Assembly (NCBI GenBank): GCA_013821315.1 | Contig: JACDHA010000003.1 | Span: 21,411-85,410, forward strand | DNA length: 64,000 bases | Reading direction: 5' to 3' | From: Candidatus Dependentiae bacterium | GTDB taxonomy: Bacteria; Babelota; Babeliae; Babelales; Babelaceae | Shown: positions 52,349 to 61,096 of the stretch, in pieces | Numbering within the stretch: the first letter of the stretch is position 1 | How the letters are laid out: each line of letters begins with the position of its first letter | Notes under the pieces: model-generated | The model's database searches: none | What the model was told of the DNA's origin: nothing | What the model saw: only the letters and a program-made list of their open reading frames with translations | Position numbers and translations under genes: made by a program

Positions 52349-52918
52349 ATGAAGCTATTTAAAAAAATATTCTCAGGTGTCCCCGTTGCAGAGCAAGTGC
52401 ATGGTTTACAGCTTACGCAACAACAGGTAAGCTCGCTTATAGCAAGTTTGCTTATGCTTTCTTTTTTTATTTTTATTGGTGGTTATTATTGGGGCAAAAA
52501 ACAAGCAGCAGAGGTTCTTTCAAGTACAGTCCAAAATGAGTTTTTAGCTGATAAGGTATATACAACATTACAAATAGCAAGGCTTGAAGAAAAACCTGAA
52601 GAACCTGATAGTCCATCTGAAGTTGAAGCCGTTAAGACACCTGCTTGTAAGTATTATGCCCAACTTGGTAAATTTTCTTCACAACGAGTAGCACAAGCTT
52701 ATATTAAAAAACTTGAGAATGTAGGATGTCCTGCTACACTGATAGAGCAGAAGAGTGCAACCGTGCAAGGCAAGAATTCTCGCCTTTGGTATCAAGTGGT
52801 AACCCCCTTATATACAAAGCAAGAAGAGTTAAAAGAGTTACTTAACCAAATACGAGAAGTGGCTCATCCAAAAGATATTTCTATTATTACCGATGAATCC
52901 ACCAACAGAAAGGCTTAA
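52349..52918 (+). CDS. Membrane-anchored SPOR-domain-like protein
   Basis: A 189-residue protein: a cytoplasmic N-terminus, one membrane segment (LIASLLMLSFFIFIGGYYWG, about 31-50), a Glu/Pro-rich linker and a C-terminal domain (KYYAQLGKFSSQRVAQAYIKKLENVGCPATLIEQ, then LWYQVVTPLYTKQEELKELL) matching the SPOR fold. SPOR domains bind denuded peptidoglycan at division sites. It is placed between miaA and ppiD, with 3 bases to the latter. A division or wall-remodelling role is likely. Confidence 0.82.
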   Translation: MKLFKKIFSGVPVAEQVHGLQLTQQQVSSLIASLLMLSFFIFIGGYYWGKKQAAEVLSSTVQNEFLADKVYTTLQIARLEEKPEEPDSPSEVEAVKTPACKYYAQLGKFSSQRVAQAYIKKLENVGCPATLIEQKSATVQGKNSRLWYQVVTPLYTKQEELKELLNQIREVAHPKDISIITDESTNRKA

Positions 52919-52921
52919 TTT

Positions 52922-54847
52922 ATGATAGGTTCAATGCGCAAAAATGTGCAAAAAGGCAATCTCAAACTAATTATTTGGTTTGTTTTGTTAGCTATGGCAG
53001 GAAGTTCTATAAGTTTAATATACAGAATGTCCCAAAGATCAGCTACAGGAGCAGCTGATGTTGCCACTGTTAACGGATTAGGTATATCAGCACTAGAGTT
53101 TAGACGTCGTTTTATACAAGTTGACTCGGTTATTTCTAATATTAGACGTGCTTATGGTCCTCAGGCCGATCTTATACTGCAGCTATGGCATTATGATCAA
53201 AAACCAGAAGATATAGCTCTTAATGATCTTATACAAGAAAAAGTGGTACAAAGCGCAGCTGATAAACTTGGTATCTATGTAAGTCCAGCATATGTTGAAA
53301 GCAAACTGAATGATCCTCTGTTTGTACGTCAATCATTAGGTTCAGTAGTTCCTGCTCAAGTAGTTGAAAATGGAACGCTTAACGTAACGTTGCTAAAAAC
53401 CTATTTGCAACGTATGGGTATCTCAGAAACAGATTTTGAGACGTTGGTACAAGATACATTAGCGCGTAATTTAGTGCAGCAATTAGCTCAAGAATCTTTA
53501 TATATTCCCCAAATGGCTGTTAAAGAACAGTACGCTAAAGAATATCTCAAGAAAAAGTTTGGGTTGCTTTCACTTAATCTAGATGATTATCTTAAAAAAA
53601 TAGACACCAGCAAAATAACAGAGCAAGAGTTAACTGCATTTTATGATGCTCACAAGGAACAGTACCGTGTGCCTGAAAAGCGCACAGCTCAATTATGGAG
53701 CTTTGATCCAGCTCAGTATGACGTTGTAGTAACTCAAAAAGAGCTGCAAGAGTACTATGATGCTCATGTAAGTGATTACATAGATCGTCAAGAAGAAGTA
53801 ACAGTAAAAGTACTTTCTTTTAAAGAAGACAAAAATAAAGCTAATGAAGCTGCACAACGTGCATCAAAAAATGCAAAAGAATTTGACGCACAAGTTGCAT
53901 CAGCTCAAACTCTTACGCTGCAACGCTCAGACGTAAAAGACAGAGCACTCACTAATGCAGCTTTTGCTTTAGCTCAAACAGGTGATGTTTCCCCTGTAGT
54001 ATATACTAAGCAGGGCTTTGTAATTCTTAAACTTGTAAATCGTAAACCAGCAACCTATAAGCCTTTGTCATCTGTAAAAGAGGATATTAAAAAGAAAGCA
54101 ACTCTTGATGCATTTAAACGCAGTTTCTCAGTTGATGGGCAACGCATAATAAATCAAGCATATGATGCTCCTGAATTATTCTCTAAGTTTATTGAAAGCA
54201 AGAAAGCGCAAAAAAGCACCATAGAAAATATAGCACAAGATGGCACTCTTAAGTCGCAAAAAATATTTGGAGTAGCTCAAGAAGGTGGCCGGGTATTCTA
54301 TCAAGAAAAAGATAAAGGATATATAGCAGAGCTTACCAAAATAACTCCAAGCTTTATACCTAACTTGGCTGATATTAAGCAACGTGTACTTGAAGAGACA
54401 AAAACAGAACAAGCACGTGATCTTCTAGAGCAAGATCTTAAAAAAATAGTAGCTCAAAAAGAGGGTAGCTTGCAAGAGCGTGCAAAAGCTGCCGGTATTT
54501 CTAAAGTTCAGTTTGAAACGACAGACTTTATTAATAGCAAATCTCAAGATGCTTTAAAAAAGCTTGAAGACAAGCATATACCAACAAGCAAGCTTTCTAT
54601 ACTTTCTCGTAAAGGTGCAATGCTCTATGAACTTGCTGATAAAGCCGGTTTTGTTTACCAAGTAACAGAAACCGAACCCCTTGATGAAAAACAATATGCT
54701 GATACTAAAGCACGTATTGAGCAACAACTTAGACAGCAAGCTCAAGATGGTCTCGGCCAGTCTTTTGTTGATACTCTTAAAACTAAAGCAACAGTATCCG
54801 TAGATCAAGAGCTCCTTAAAAGAGCATCTGGTAGAACTAATAACTAA
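52922..54847 (+). CDS. ppiD: PpiD/SurA-like periplasmic peptidyl-prolyl isomerase
   Basis: A 641-residue protein anchored by one N-terminal membrane segment (LIIWFVLLAMAGSSISLIY, about 15-35). The SurA_N-like chaperone region follows (NGLGISALEFRRRF, LNDLIQEKVVQSAADKLGI), then parvulin-like segments (QTGDVSPVVYTKQGFVILKLVNRKPATYKPLSSVKEDI) and a long helical C-terminus. PpiD-type proteins assist folding of secreted and outer-membrane proteins at the SecYEG exit, useful for an organism that exports so much. The parvulin domain may be catalytically degenerate. Confidence 0.9.
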   Translation: MIGSMRKNVQKGNLKLIIWFVLLAMAGSSISLIYRMSQRSATGAADVATVNGLGISALEFRRRFIQVDSVISNIRRAYGPQADLILQLWHYDQKPEDIALNDLIQEKVVQSAADKLGIYVSPAYVESKLNDPLFVRQSLGSVVPAQVVENGTLNVTLLKTYLQRMGISETDFETLVQDTLARNLVQQLAQESLYIPQMAVKEQYAKEYLKKKFGLLSLNLDDYLKKIDTSKITEQELTAFYDAHKEQYRVPEKRTAQLWSFDPAQYDVVVTQKELQEYYDAHVSDYIDRQEEVTVKVLSFKEDKNKANEAAQRASKNAKEFDAQVASAQTLTLQRSDVKDRALTNAAFALAQTGDVSPVVYTKQGFVILKLVNRKPATYKPLSSVKEDIKKKATLDAFKRSFSVDGQRIINQAYDAPELFSKFIESKKAQKSTIENIAQDGTLKSQKIFGVAQEGGRVFYQEKDKGYIAELTKITPSFIPNLADIKQRVLEETKTEQARDLLEQDLKKIVAQKEGSLQERAKAAGISKVQFETTDFINSKSQDALKKLEDKHIPTSKLSILSRKGAMLYELADKAGFVYQVTETEPLDEKQYADTKARIEQQLRQQAQDGLGQSFVDTLKTKATVSVDQELLKRASGRTNN

Positions 54848-54864
54848 GGGATTAATAAGCGAAT

Positions 54865-54895
54865 TTATAAGGGGCTACTGCCCCTTATGATCCCC
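54865..54895 (+). repeat. GGGGC/GCCCC 3'-UTR hairpin element, copy 3
   Basis: TTATAAGGGGC-TACT-GCCCCTTATGATCCCC lies 18 bases after the ppiD stop and 17 bases before its terminator; it differs from copy 1 only in the loop. Confidence 0.8.
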
Positions 54896-54912
54896 CATTA
54901 AAAATATACGAT

Positions 54913-54942
54913 AAAAAAGGCACCATACCAGGTGCCTTTTTT
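54913..54942 (+). terminator. Rho-independent terminator of ppiD
   Basis: AAAAAAGGCACC and GGTGCCTTTTTT pair around ATACCA. Confidence 0.92.
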
Positions 54943-55037
54943 ATGCTCATAAAAGAAAGTTGTTGCTAGTATAAATCTTGAAAATATATACTAATTATAA
55001 CTTAAAGAGCGCTATTTTCTTTATTAACGGGAGCATA

Positions 55038-56855
55038 ATGAAAAAAACACTAGTACTTTTATTGCTTGTTTTTGTATTTAAAATCAATCATTGTTTTTAT
55101 GATAGAGATGATCAAGTAGTAGCTGTTAAAAAAATAACCGATCTAGCTGTAGGCGGATTAGCCGCTAAAATAGTATCTCTTAAAAGAATAGCTCTCATTA
55201 TTGTTCTTAACAAAGATAAAAATAGCCTTACCACTTTTCAAGAAGATGTTAATAATCAAGAAAATTACAACCAAAGAGTGTATAGCACTGGCGGTAAAGA
55301 AGCTATTGCATTTACAGTATCGCCCGATGAGCTCTGTCTAGCTGTTTTACACAAACATTCTGAGCGTATTAATTTTTTCTCAATAGAAGAAGATGGTGCT
55401 TTAACGCCCTTAGAGAGCTCTATAAGTATTGATAAAGATGCTTCTAATATACTCTTTGCGCCTCATAATAACTTGCTTGTAGTGTTATCTAAAGAAAAAA
55501 ATATGCTTACGACAATTTCGTTAACCAACGGCTATGCTCTTGCAGAAAAAACAGAGTATTTTTTACCTGATAATCCTATGAAAGCAGTATTTAGCGCTCA
55601 AGGTAAAGTACTAGTTATTTCTTATAAAAATATTAAACAGTTAACTTGTTTTGTTGTCGATGAGAACAATAACCTTACTATTGCTGAGAAAAGCGAGGGA
55701 GACTCGTATAGTGCTATATACCAAGCTCCGGATTATACCTTACTGGGGGCTGTTTTAAATCAATCACCTTATCCTGCAGAGGTAAGTCATTATGAAGATT
55801 ATGCTACTACTGTATCTTTGCTCATGTGGGATCAAGAGAAGGGGCTAACTCCTCTTTATTGCTCAAATAATGAGGGATTTAAAGCTTTATTAGTTAATTT
55901 TTCTCCTCACAAAAAATATAGTGTTATTCTGTATGCTAAAGGTTTAAAAATCAAAGAGGGGTATATTCTTGTTTTAGGCCTTAAAGATCTTAAAAGCATT
56001 CAACAGGTAGCAAGCTCTACCTATAAAGAGAATCCTCTAGCTGCAGCATTTTCATACGATGACCGTTATTTAGCTATAGCTCATAAATTTGTCTCAACCA
56101 CTCTTTTTGAGATCGATGATGCCACTTTGCTTACTATGCACTCTATAGCTAGTGTTGATTTAGCTAACGCATTACCTAGAGATATTATATTTGATTCAAA
56201 AGGTTATTCTTTTTATATGTTAAATTTGCATAGTGACGAATTAACTGTGTTTAAAATAAAAAAACAGGAGGCTAAAATAGTACTGTTTTTTTCTGATAAA
56301 GCAGTTATTACTCAATCTAGGTTTAAACTGTGTGGTAAGTCTACTACACATAACAGTATTGATTTTTTTGCTAACGGAAAATATTTAGGTAAAGCAGAAC
56401 CTTCAATAACAGGTTTTTTTGAATTGAAAAATCATGAAAATCATGAATATTCTGATGGTACTTATCATATAAGTGCTGTTATTATGCAAGGCAATAATGT
56501 AAGATTTCAAATAAAAGCGTTAGTGATTATTAATACAAAAGAAGAAACTGCCGATACAAGTGACCAGTATAGCACTAGAGAAGCACTTAATAGCAAAAAA
56601 AAATCTGCCTTGCCACATAAGTTAGTAAAAGCTAAATCTTTAACAAATATTGGTGTAGTAAAATCGCCTCAATTAAGAAGAGCAAACTCAAGCTCAGATA
56701 GCTTGCATAAAAACTTACTTAAATCTATTTCGGAAGTAGAAGCAGAAACATCTCCTTCTTTGGCTAAACGAGTTATGAATTTATTTGGTTCATCAAAAGC
56801 AGAGCCTACTTCAGACAGTTTTGCTTTGCTTAAAAGATCTAAAAGTGGCCTTTAA
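55038..56855 (+). CDS. Secreted beta-propeller-like protein with a basic, Ser-rich tail
   Basis: A 605-residue protein from the ATG at 55038 (GGGAG upstream). The signal peptide is MKKTLVLLLLVFVFKINHCF. Residues about 35-430 show WD40/YncE-like blades: strands such as EAIAFTVSPDELCLAVLHKHSERINFFSIEEDG and NPLAAAFSYDDRYLAIAHKF recur about every 45-55 residues. A likely Ig-like beta domain follows (about 435-510: FKLCGKSTTHNSIDFFANGKYLGKAEPSITGFF). The last 90 residues are disordered, rich in Ser/Lys (RANSSSDSLHKNLLKSISE). Probably exported or surface-bound; ligand unknown. Confidence 0.78.
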   Translation: MKKTLVLLLLVFVFKINHCFYDRDDQVVAVKKITDLAVGGLAAKIVSLKRIALIIVLNKDKNSLTTFQEDVNNQENYNQRVYSTGGKEAIAFTVSPDELCLAVLHKHSERINFFSIEEDGALTPLESSISIDKDASNILFAPHNNLLVVLSKEKNMLTTISLTNGYALAEKTEYFLPDNPMKAVFSAQGKVLVISYKNIKQLTCFVVDENNNLTIAEKSEGDSYSAIYQAPDYTLLGAVLNQSPYPAEVSHYEDYATTVSLLMWDQEKGLTPLYCSNNEGFKALLVNFSPHKKYSVILYAKGLKIKEGYILVLGLKDLKSIQQVASSTYKENPLAAAFSYDDRYLAIAHKFVSTTLFEIDDATLLTMHSIASVDLANALPRDIIFDSKGYSFYMLNLHSDELTVFKIKKQEAKIVLFFSDKAVITQSRFKLCGKSTTHNSIDFFANGKYLGKAEPSITGFFELKNHENHEYSDGTYHISAVIMQGNNVRFQIKALVIINTKEETADTSDQYSTREALNSKKKSALPHKLVKAKSLTNIGVVKSPQLRRANSSSDSLHKNLLKSISEVEAETSPSLAKRVMNLFGSSKAEPTSDSFALLKRSKSGL

Positions 56856-56916
56856 AATAAGTAACCAGTTGAGTTAAGCTTCTAGTTATATGCTCTGTAG
56901 CGGTAGGTTTTTGATT

Positions 56917-57585
56917 ATGTGTAATAGTAAAATACTGTTTTTTGTTATATGCTCGGTGTTTTTTAATAGTAGGCCTATGACAGGTGATGACCAACTGCTA
57001 TATGCAATTGAAAGCAACAATGTTGAGTTAGCTCAAGCAGCTTTAGAATCTGGAGCAAGCCCTAATGTCCTTGATCGCAATAAAGATAGTTGCCTCTATA
57101 AAGCAGCTGAATCAGGTTGTTTAGAACTTGTCGACCTGCTTATTGCCAAAGGAGCTACCGTTAACCAAAAGTGTTGTGTTGGGTGGTCGCCTTTAAGTAG
57201 AGCTATTTGTAAAAATCATGTTCAGATAGTTAAAGCACTGCTTGAGGCTAAAGCAACTCCTAATAGCAAAGATCATTGTCTTGTTACCCCTTTACATGAA
57301 GCTGTTACGGTAGCTAACTTAGAAATAATACAATTATTATTTGCAGCAAAAGTCAATCCCTTTGTCAAAGATAAATGGGGGAAAACAGCTACCGATCTTG
57401 TTAAAAAAAAGCATGCTCACGATATGGGCAAACTTATCTCTGATTATAAGTCAGATATTAAGCTTAAGGCTACACGTGCTGTGTTATTTATATTAAAGAG
57501 AATCTATCAAACAAAGTCAGATGATAACTGCTCGGAGTTACCCTCTGATGTAGTAAATGCTATTATTGATTATACTCTTTGCTAG
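56917..57585 (+). CDS. Secreted ankyrin-repeat protein with a C-terminal LPSDV motif
   Basis: A 222-residue protein from the ATG at 56917: signal peptide MCNSKILFFVICSVFFNSRP followed by MTGDD, then four regular ankyrin repeats (about 24-155: LLYAIESNNVELAQAALESGASP, LYKAAESGCLELVDLLIAKGATV, PLSRAICKNHVQIVKALLEAKAT, PLHEAVTVANLEIIQLLFAAKVNP). A basic helical linker leads to the end CSELPSDVVNAIIDYTLC, a clear LPx(D/E)(I/V)xxxI motif finishing two residues before the stop. A start at 56890 is an alternative. Confidence 0.86.
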   Translation: MCNSKILFFVICSVFFNSRPMTGDDQLLYAIESNNVELAQAALESGASPNVLDRNKDSCLYKAAESGCLELVDLLIAKGATVNQKCCVGWSPLSRAICKNHVQIVKALLEAKATPNSKDHCLVTPLHEAVTVANLEIIQLLFAAKVNPFVKDKWGKTATDLVKKKHAHDMGKLISDYKSDIKLKATRAVLFILKRIYQTKSDDNCSELPSDVVNAIIDYTLC

Positions 57586-57939
57586 TCTATGTACTTTTTG
57601 CTTTCTAACTTTGCTGATTTTAAAAGAGATTCGTTACAATTCTGCCTTTTAAGCGAAAAATTTATTAAAATTAATGATGCCAAAATGTGACCTTTTATGA
57701 TTATTTACACAAATATATTTTTACTTATGTTATTATTAGTAATTATATTATAAAGAGAAAGTCTTGTGTGCTGGGTGCAATGAGCAATTTGACGAAAGCA
57801 GCAAAGTCAATAAAATTGATTAATACTTGTGTAACAATAAACTTGTTTTAGAGAATAGAGAAATAGTAAATAGATCATTAAAAAAGAAGAAATATGCTCA
57901 TCTTTGCTATGTTTTTTAGAAATAGTACCGCAAGTATAA
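57586..57939. other. Gene-free stretch upstream of recA
   Basis: About 350 bases of AT-rich sequence with only very short open frames and no convincing ribosome sites, tRNA or repeat. I see no LexA-type box. The recA promoter follows directly. Confidence 0.5.
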
Positions 57940-57968
57940 TTGGCATTTTTTCTAAAGCATGGTATACT
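57940..57968 (+). promoter_or_regulatory. Sigma-70-type promoter of recA
   Basis: TTGGCA at 57940-57945 and TATACT at 57963-57968 are exactly 17 bases apart, about 58 bases before the recA start codon. Confidence 0.72.
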
Positions 57969-58026
57969 TATAAGTAGAGATATAAGTTAAATAGATAAGG
58001 TTTTCCCTAGCTTATAAGGAAGCACG

Positions 58027-59088
58027 ATGAGTAAAGAAATATTAAAAGAAACTGATATCAGCGCTAAAAGAAAAATGCTTGATATAGTTCTTGCTCAAAT
58101 TGATAAACAGTATGGCAAAAATACCGTTATGGCTCTTGGCCAAGGTACTTCTGTACAAGCAGATGTTATATCAACCGGCTCAATTATGGTTGATCAAGCA
58201 CTAGGAATTGGTGGTTTTCCTCGTGGTAGAATAATTGAAATTTTTGGACCTGAAGCGTCAGGTAAAACAACATTAGCATTACAAGTAATTGCACAAGCTC
58301 AAAAACTAGGCGGTATTTGTGCTTTTATTGATGCTGAGCATGCATTAGATCCTGCATATGCAAAAAGAATTGGTATTAAAATTAATGACCTACTTGTTAC
58401 CCAGCCAGATTATGGTGAACAAGGTCTTGATATTGCTGAAACACTTATAAGATCCGGTACTGTTGATGTTATTGTTGTTGACTCTGTAGCTGCTCTTGTA
58501 CCAAAAGCTGAGCTTGAAGGTGACATGGGTGATACTCATGTTGGTCTACAAGCACGTCTTATGTCGCAAGCATTAAGAAAGTTAACACCTGTTGTACACA
58601 AGTCAAAAACAGTACTCATATTTATTAATCAAATTCGTCAAAATATAAGTACTATGTCATTTGGTCCTAAAGAAGTAACCACGGGTGGTAATGCACTTAA
58701 ATTCTATGCTTCTTTGCGTCTTGATGTACGTCGTATAGAGAGTATTAAAAAAGACGATGTTATTATTGGTAACAGAGTTGCTATTAAAGTAGCAAAAAAC
58801 AAAATGGCGCCACCGTTTAGACGCGTAGAAGCAGAACTTATGTTTGGCGAAGGTATTACTCCAGCTCGTGATTTGCTTGAAGCAGCATTAGTCTATGGTG
58901 TTATACAACAAGCAGGTTCATGGTTCTCGTTTGAGGGTGAAAAGTTAGCGCAAGGTCGTGAACATGTTGTTCAAGGACTTAAGACCAACAAAGAACTTAT
59001 AGACAAAATAACTGCTAAAGTGCATGCTGTAATTGCTACAGCAAAAGCTGAAACAGAGGCAGGTAACTATATAGTTAAAGATGAGTAG
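58027..59088 (+). CDS. recA: Recombinase RecA
   Basis: A 353-residue protein with Walker [10 protein letters not shown] (about 74-82), Walker [23 protein letters not shown], loop L2 [26 protein letters not shown] and the standard C-terminal domain. It forms the filament on single-stranded DNA that drives homologous recombination and SOS cleavage. AAGGAAG precedes the ATG. infC starts 14 bases after the stop. Confidence 0.98.
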   Translation: MSKEILKETDISAKRKMLDIVLAQIDKQYGKNTVMALGQGTSVQADVISTGSIMVDQALGIGGFPRGRIIEIFGPEASGKTTLALQVIAQAQKLGGICAFIDAEHALDPAYAKRIGIKINDLLVTQPDYGEQGLDIAETLIRSGTVDVIVVDSVAALVPKAELEGDMGDTHVGLQARLMSQALRKLTPVVHKSKTVLIFINQIRQNISTMSFGPKEVTTGGNALKFYASLRLDVRRIESIKKDDVIIGNRVAIKVAKNKMAPPFRRVEAELMFGEGITPARDLLEAALVYGVIQQAGSWFSFEGEKLAQGREHVVQGLKTNKELIDKITAKVHAVIATAKAETEAGNYIVKDE

Positions 59089-59102
59089 AGGTACAAAATA
59101 CA

Positions 59103-59651
59103 TTGAAAACGAAAAACGAAGCAACCAATAGTCCGTTAATTAATGAGAAAATTCGCTTTGATAAAATGCAAGTTATCTCATATGACGGAAAAAATTTAGG
59201 TGTTTTACCACGTGATGAAGCTCTTCGTGCAGCTCGCCAAGTTGATCTTGATTTAGTATTGATCACTGATATGGGTGCTGAAGGATGTCCAGTTGTTAAA
59301 ATTATGGACTTTGGTAAAGCGTTGTATGCAAAGAAAAAGCAACAAGGTGAAGCTAAAAAAAATCAAAAGGTAATTCAAATTAAAGAATTGCGTTTAAGTC
59401 CCAAGATTGGTGAGCATGACTATCAAACTAAAGTCAATCAGGCTGTAGCGTTTCTTAAAGACGGCAAGCATGTAAAGTTTACTTTAGTGTTTAAAGGTAG
59501 AGAAACAGCAACTCGTGAAGAACGTGGTGAAGAAATGTTTGCTAAAATTGACTCAAGTTTTGAAGCAGCAGGTCTTACGCGTATAGCAAACGAGAAAGAC
59601 ATGAAAGCTCCTAAATTGTGGTCTCGTGTCTATTATCTTAAAAATAAATAA
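59103..59651 (+). CDS. infC: Translation initiation factor IF-3 (TTG start)
   Basis: A 182-residue protein with the IF-3 N-domain ([61 protein letters not shown]), lysine-rich linker and C-domain ([42 protein letters not shown]). The conserved N-terminus requires a start near 59103, where the codon is TTG with AGAGG upstream; no ATG is suitably placed. IF-3 discriminates against non-AUG starts, so a rare start codon allows self-repression, as known for the AUU codon of E. coli infC. It heads the infC-rpmI-rplT operon. Confidence 0.96.
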   Translation: MKTKNEATNSPLINEKIRFDKMQVISYDGKNLGVLPRDEALRAARQVDLDLVLITDMGAEGCPVVKIMDFGKALYAKKKQQGEAKKNQKVIQIKELRLSPKIGEHDYQTKVNQAVAFLKDGKHVKFTLVFKGRETATREERGEEMFAKIDSSFEAAGLTRIANEKDMKAPKLWSRVYYLKNK

Positions 59652-59671
59652 CAGCAATAAAGGTTATTGTA

Positions 59672-59866
59672 ATGCCTAAAGTTAAAACCCATTCTGGGGC
59701 AAAAAAAAGATTTAGAAAATTAAAAAGTGGTTTGATTAAAGCTGCACGTCCTTACCGTCGTCACTTACTTACCAAAAAATCAAGAAAAACAAAGCGTCAA
59801 TTGCGCAGTAGTTTGTATCTTTGTGCAGCAGATATCAAACACGTAGCATCATTGCTGCCTTATTAA
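59672..59866 (+). CDS. rpmI: Ribosomal protein bL35
   Basis: A 64-residue basic protein starting [20 protein letters not shown], with [17 protein letters not shown] in the middle, the standard L35 pattern and length. It lies in the usual infC-rpmI-rplT order, 20 bases after infC. Confidence 0.97.
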   Translation: MPKVKTHSGAKKRFRKLKSGLIKAARPYRRHLLTKKSRKTKRQLRSSLYLCAADIKHVASLLPY

Positions 59867-59920
59867 ACTATATATATTAAATAATACTTTTAAAAAAAGT
59901 TATTCTAAAGGATTAGACAC

Positions 59921-60268
59921 ATGACACGCGTAAAACGTGGTACGGTAACTAAAAAACGCCATAAAAGATTACTCAAACAGACTAAAGGCTTCTGGGGACA
60001 ACGTAAAAATATTTTTAAACGTGCCAAAGAAACTCTTTTACGCGCATTAGCATTTGCTTTTAAAGGCAGAAAGCTTAAAAAGCGTGATATGCGATCATTA
60101 TTTATTATGCGTATTAAAGCTGCTGCAGAAAGCAATGGCACTAAGTACAATAAGTTGATACATGGCCTTAAACTAGCAGATGTACAATTGAATCGTAAGA
60201 TGCTTAGCCAACTTGCAGTATATGACCCAGCAGTATTTTCTCAGATAGTGCATATAGCGCAACAATAG
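59921..60268 (+). CDS. rplT: Ribosomal protein bL20
   Basis: A 115-residue basic protein: MTRVKRGTVTKKRHKRLLKQ, then TKGFWGQRKNIFKRAKETLLRALAFAFKGRKLKKRDMRSLFIMRIKAA and the helical C-domain. It binds 23S rRNA early in 50S assembly and, in many bacteria, represses this operon by binding its mRNA; I see no specific binding structure here. Third gene of the operon. Confidence 0.98.
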   Translation: MTRVKRGTVTKKRHKRLLKQTKGFWGQRKNIFKRAKETLLRALAFAFKGRKLKKRDMRSLFIMRIKAAAESNGTKYNKLIHGLKLADVQLNRKMLSQLAVYDPAVFSQIVHIAQQ

Positions 60269-60372
60269 TGAGCAAATAATAAATAATTAGAGAGCAACCT
60301 TGACAAAGGGTTCAGGTTAAGAGTAAATTCAACTTCAGGTAATCAAAACCGTTACATTAAAAGGAGAAGCTA

Positions 60373-60636
60373 ATGGAATCGTTGAATCCTCTTGAAAAAT
60401 TGAACCTTCTTGAAAAGAAAATAGCATCACTTGTAGAGCTCTTGAAAACTGAGAGAGAGTTAAACTCACGTATTTCTGAAGAAAAAGCACAACTTGCTGC
60501 TCGTCTAGAAATCGTTGAGACCTCTTTGCTTAAAGGCACTCAAAGTATTGAAGAACTTAATCAAGAGCGTGTACTTACCAAAATGGTTGTTGACGAGCTT
60601 ATTTGCAGTATCGACAGACTTGTTGAGCATGAATAA
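60373..60636 (+). CDS. Small coiled-coil protein upstream of zapA (ZapB-like)
   Basis: An 87-residue protein that is almost one continuous heptad coiled coil (LEKLNLLEKKIASLVELLKT, LNSRISEEKAQLAARLEIVE). AAAAGGAG precedes the ATG. Only 2 bases separate it from zapA, so the two are surely cotranscribed. ZapB is a coiled-coil partner of ZapA at the division ring, and several bacteria encode such a protein next to zapA. Homology to ZapB cannot be proven from a coiled coil; the neighbourhood is the main argument. Confidence 0.78.
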   Translation: MESLNPLEKLNLLEKKIASLVELLKTERELNSRISEEKAQLAARLEIVETSLLKGTQSIEELNQERVLTKMVVDELICSIDRLVEHE

Positions 60637-60638
60637 CA

Positions 60639-60929
60639 ATGAGCAACGTAACTAAATACAAAGTATCTATATTTGGTGAAAGTTACTTTCTTGTAAGTGA
60701 TGAATCGCAAGAGCATGTTAATGCTGCGGCACTTCTAGTTGATAGCTGTATGCGTGAAATAGCAGAAAAAAGTCAGATTACCGAATCAAAACGTATTGCT
60801 GTTTTAGTTGCTTTACAACTTGCAAGTAAGGCATTAACTAGTATGGATATTGTTGATCGCCAACAACAAAAAAGTGATAGACTTCTAGCCCTTATGGACA
60901 AAGAACTTTCTCATTTTAGCCCATTATAA
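60639..60929 (+). CDS. zapA: Cell-division protein ZapA
   Basis: A 96-residue protein: KYKVSIFGESYFLVSDESQEHVNAAALLVDSCMREIAEKSQITESKRIAVLVALQLASKAL is the ZapA globular head, followed by a coiled-coil tail (IVDRQQQKSDRLLALMDKEL). ZapA bundles FtsZ filaments at mid-cell. Its place before rny and ymdB is shared by a number of bacterial groups. A strong terminator follows. Confidence 0.93.
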   Translation: MSNVTKYKVSIFGESYFLVSDESQEHVNAAALLVDSCMREIAEKSQITESKRIAVLVALQLASKALTSMDIVDRQQQKSDRLLALMDKELSHFSPL

Positions 60930-60953
60930 GTAGTACTAAGTTATATTACCCAT

Positions 60954-60987
60954 AAAGATACCTCTGACATTGTTCAGAGGTATCTTT
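60954..60987 (+). terminator. Rho-independent terminator after zapA
   Basis: AAAGATACCTCTGA and TCAGAGGTATCTTT form a perfect 14-bp stem around CATTGT. Confidence 0.88.
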
Positions 60988-61018
60988 GTCTTTAAGGTAA
61001 AGTTCCCTCTTCTTTTTT

Positions 61019-61047
61019 TTGAGTCCTGCTATATTCTTAGATATGCT
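61019..61047 (+). promoter_or_regulatory. Possible promoter of rny
   Basis: TTGAGT at 61019-61024 and TATGCT at 61042-61047 are 17 bases apart and 50 bases before the rny ATG. The match to consensus is moderate. Confidence 0.45.
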
Positions 61048-61096
61048 TATATTATTACAAGGTAATTTTTTATGAACTAACGTAGGAAGAACACAA

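Noticed and set aside
57586..57939. Possible small gene or RNA upstream of recA
   Set aside because: Only frames of about 18-23 codons without ribosome sites, and no stable stem-loop stood out; a covariance-model scan would be needed to say more.
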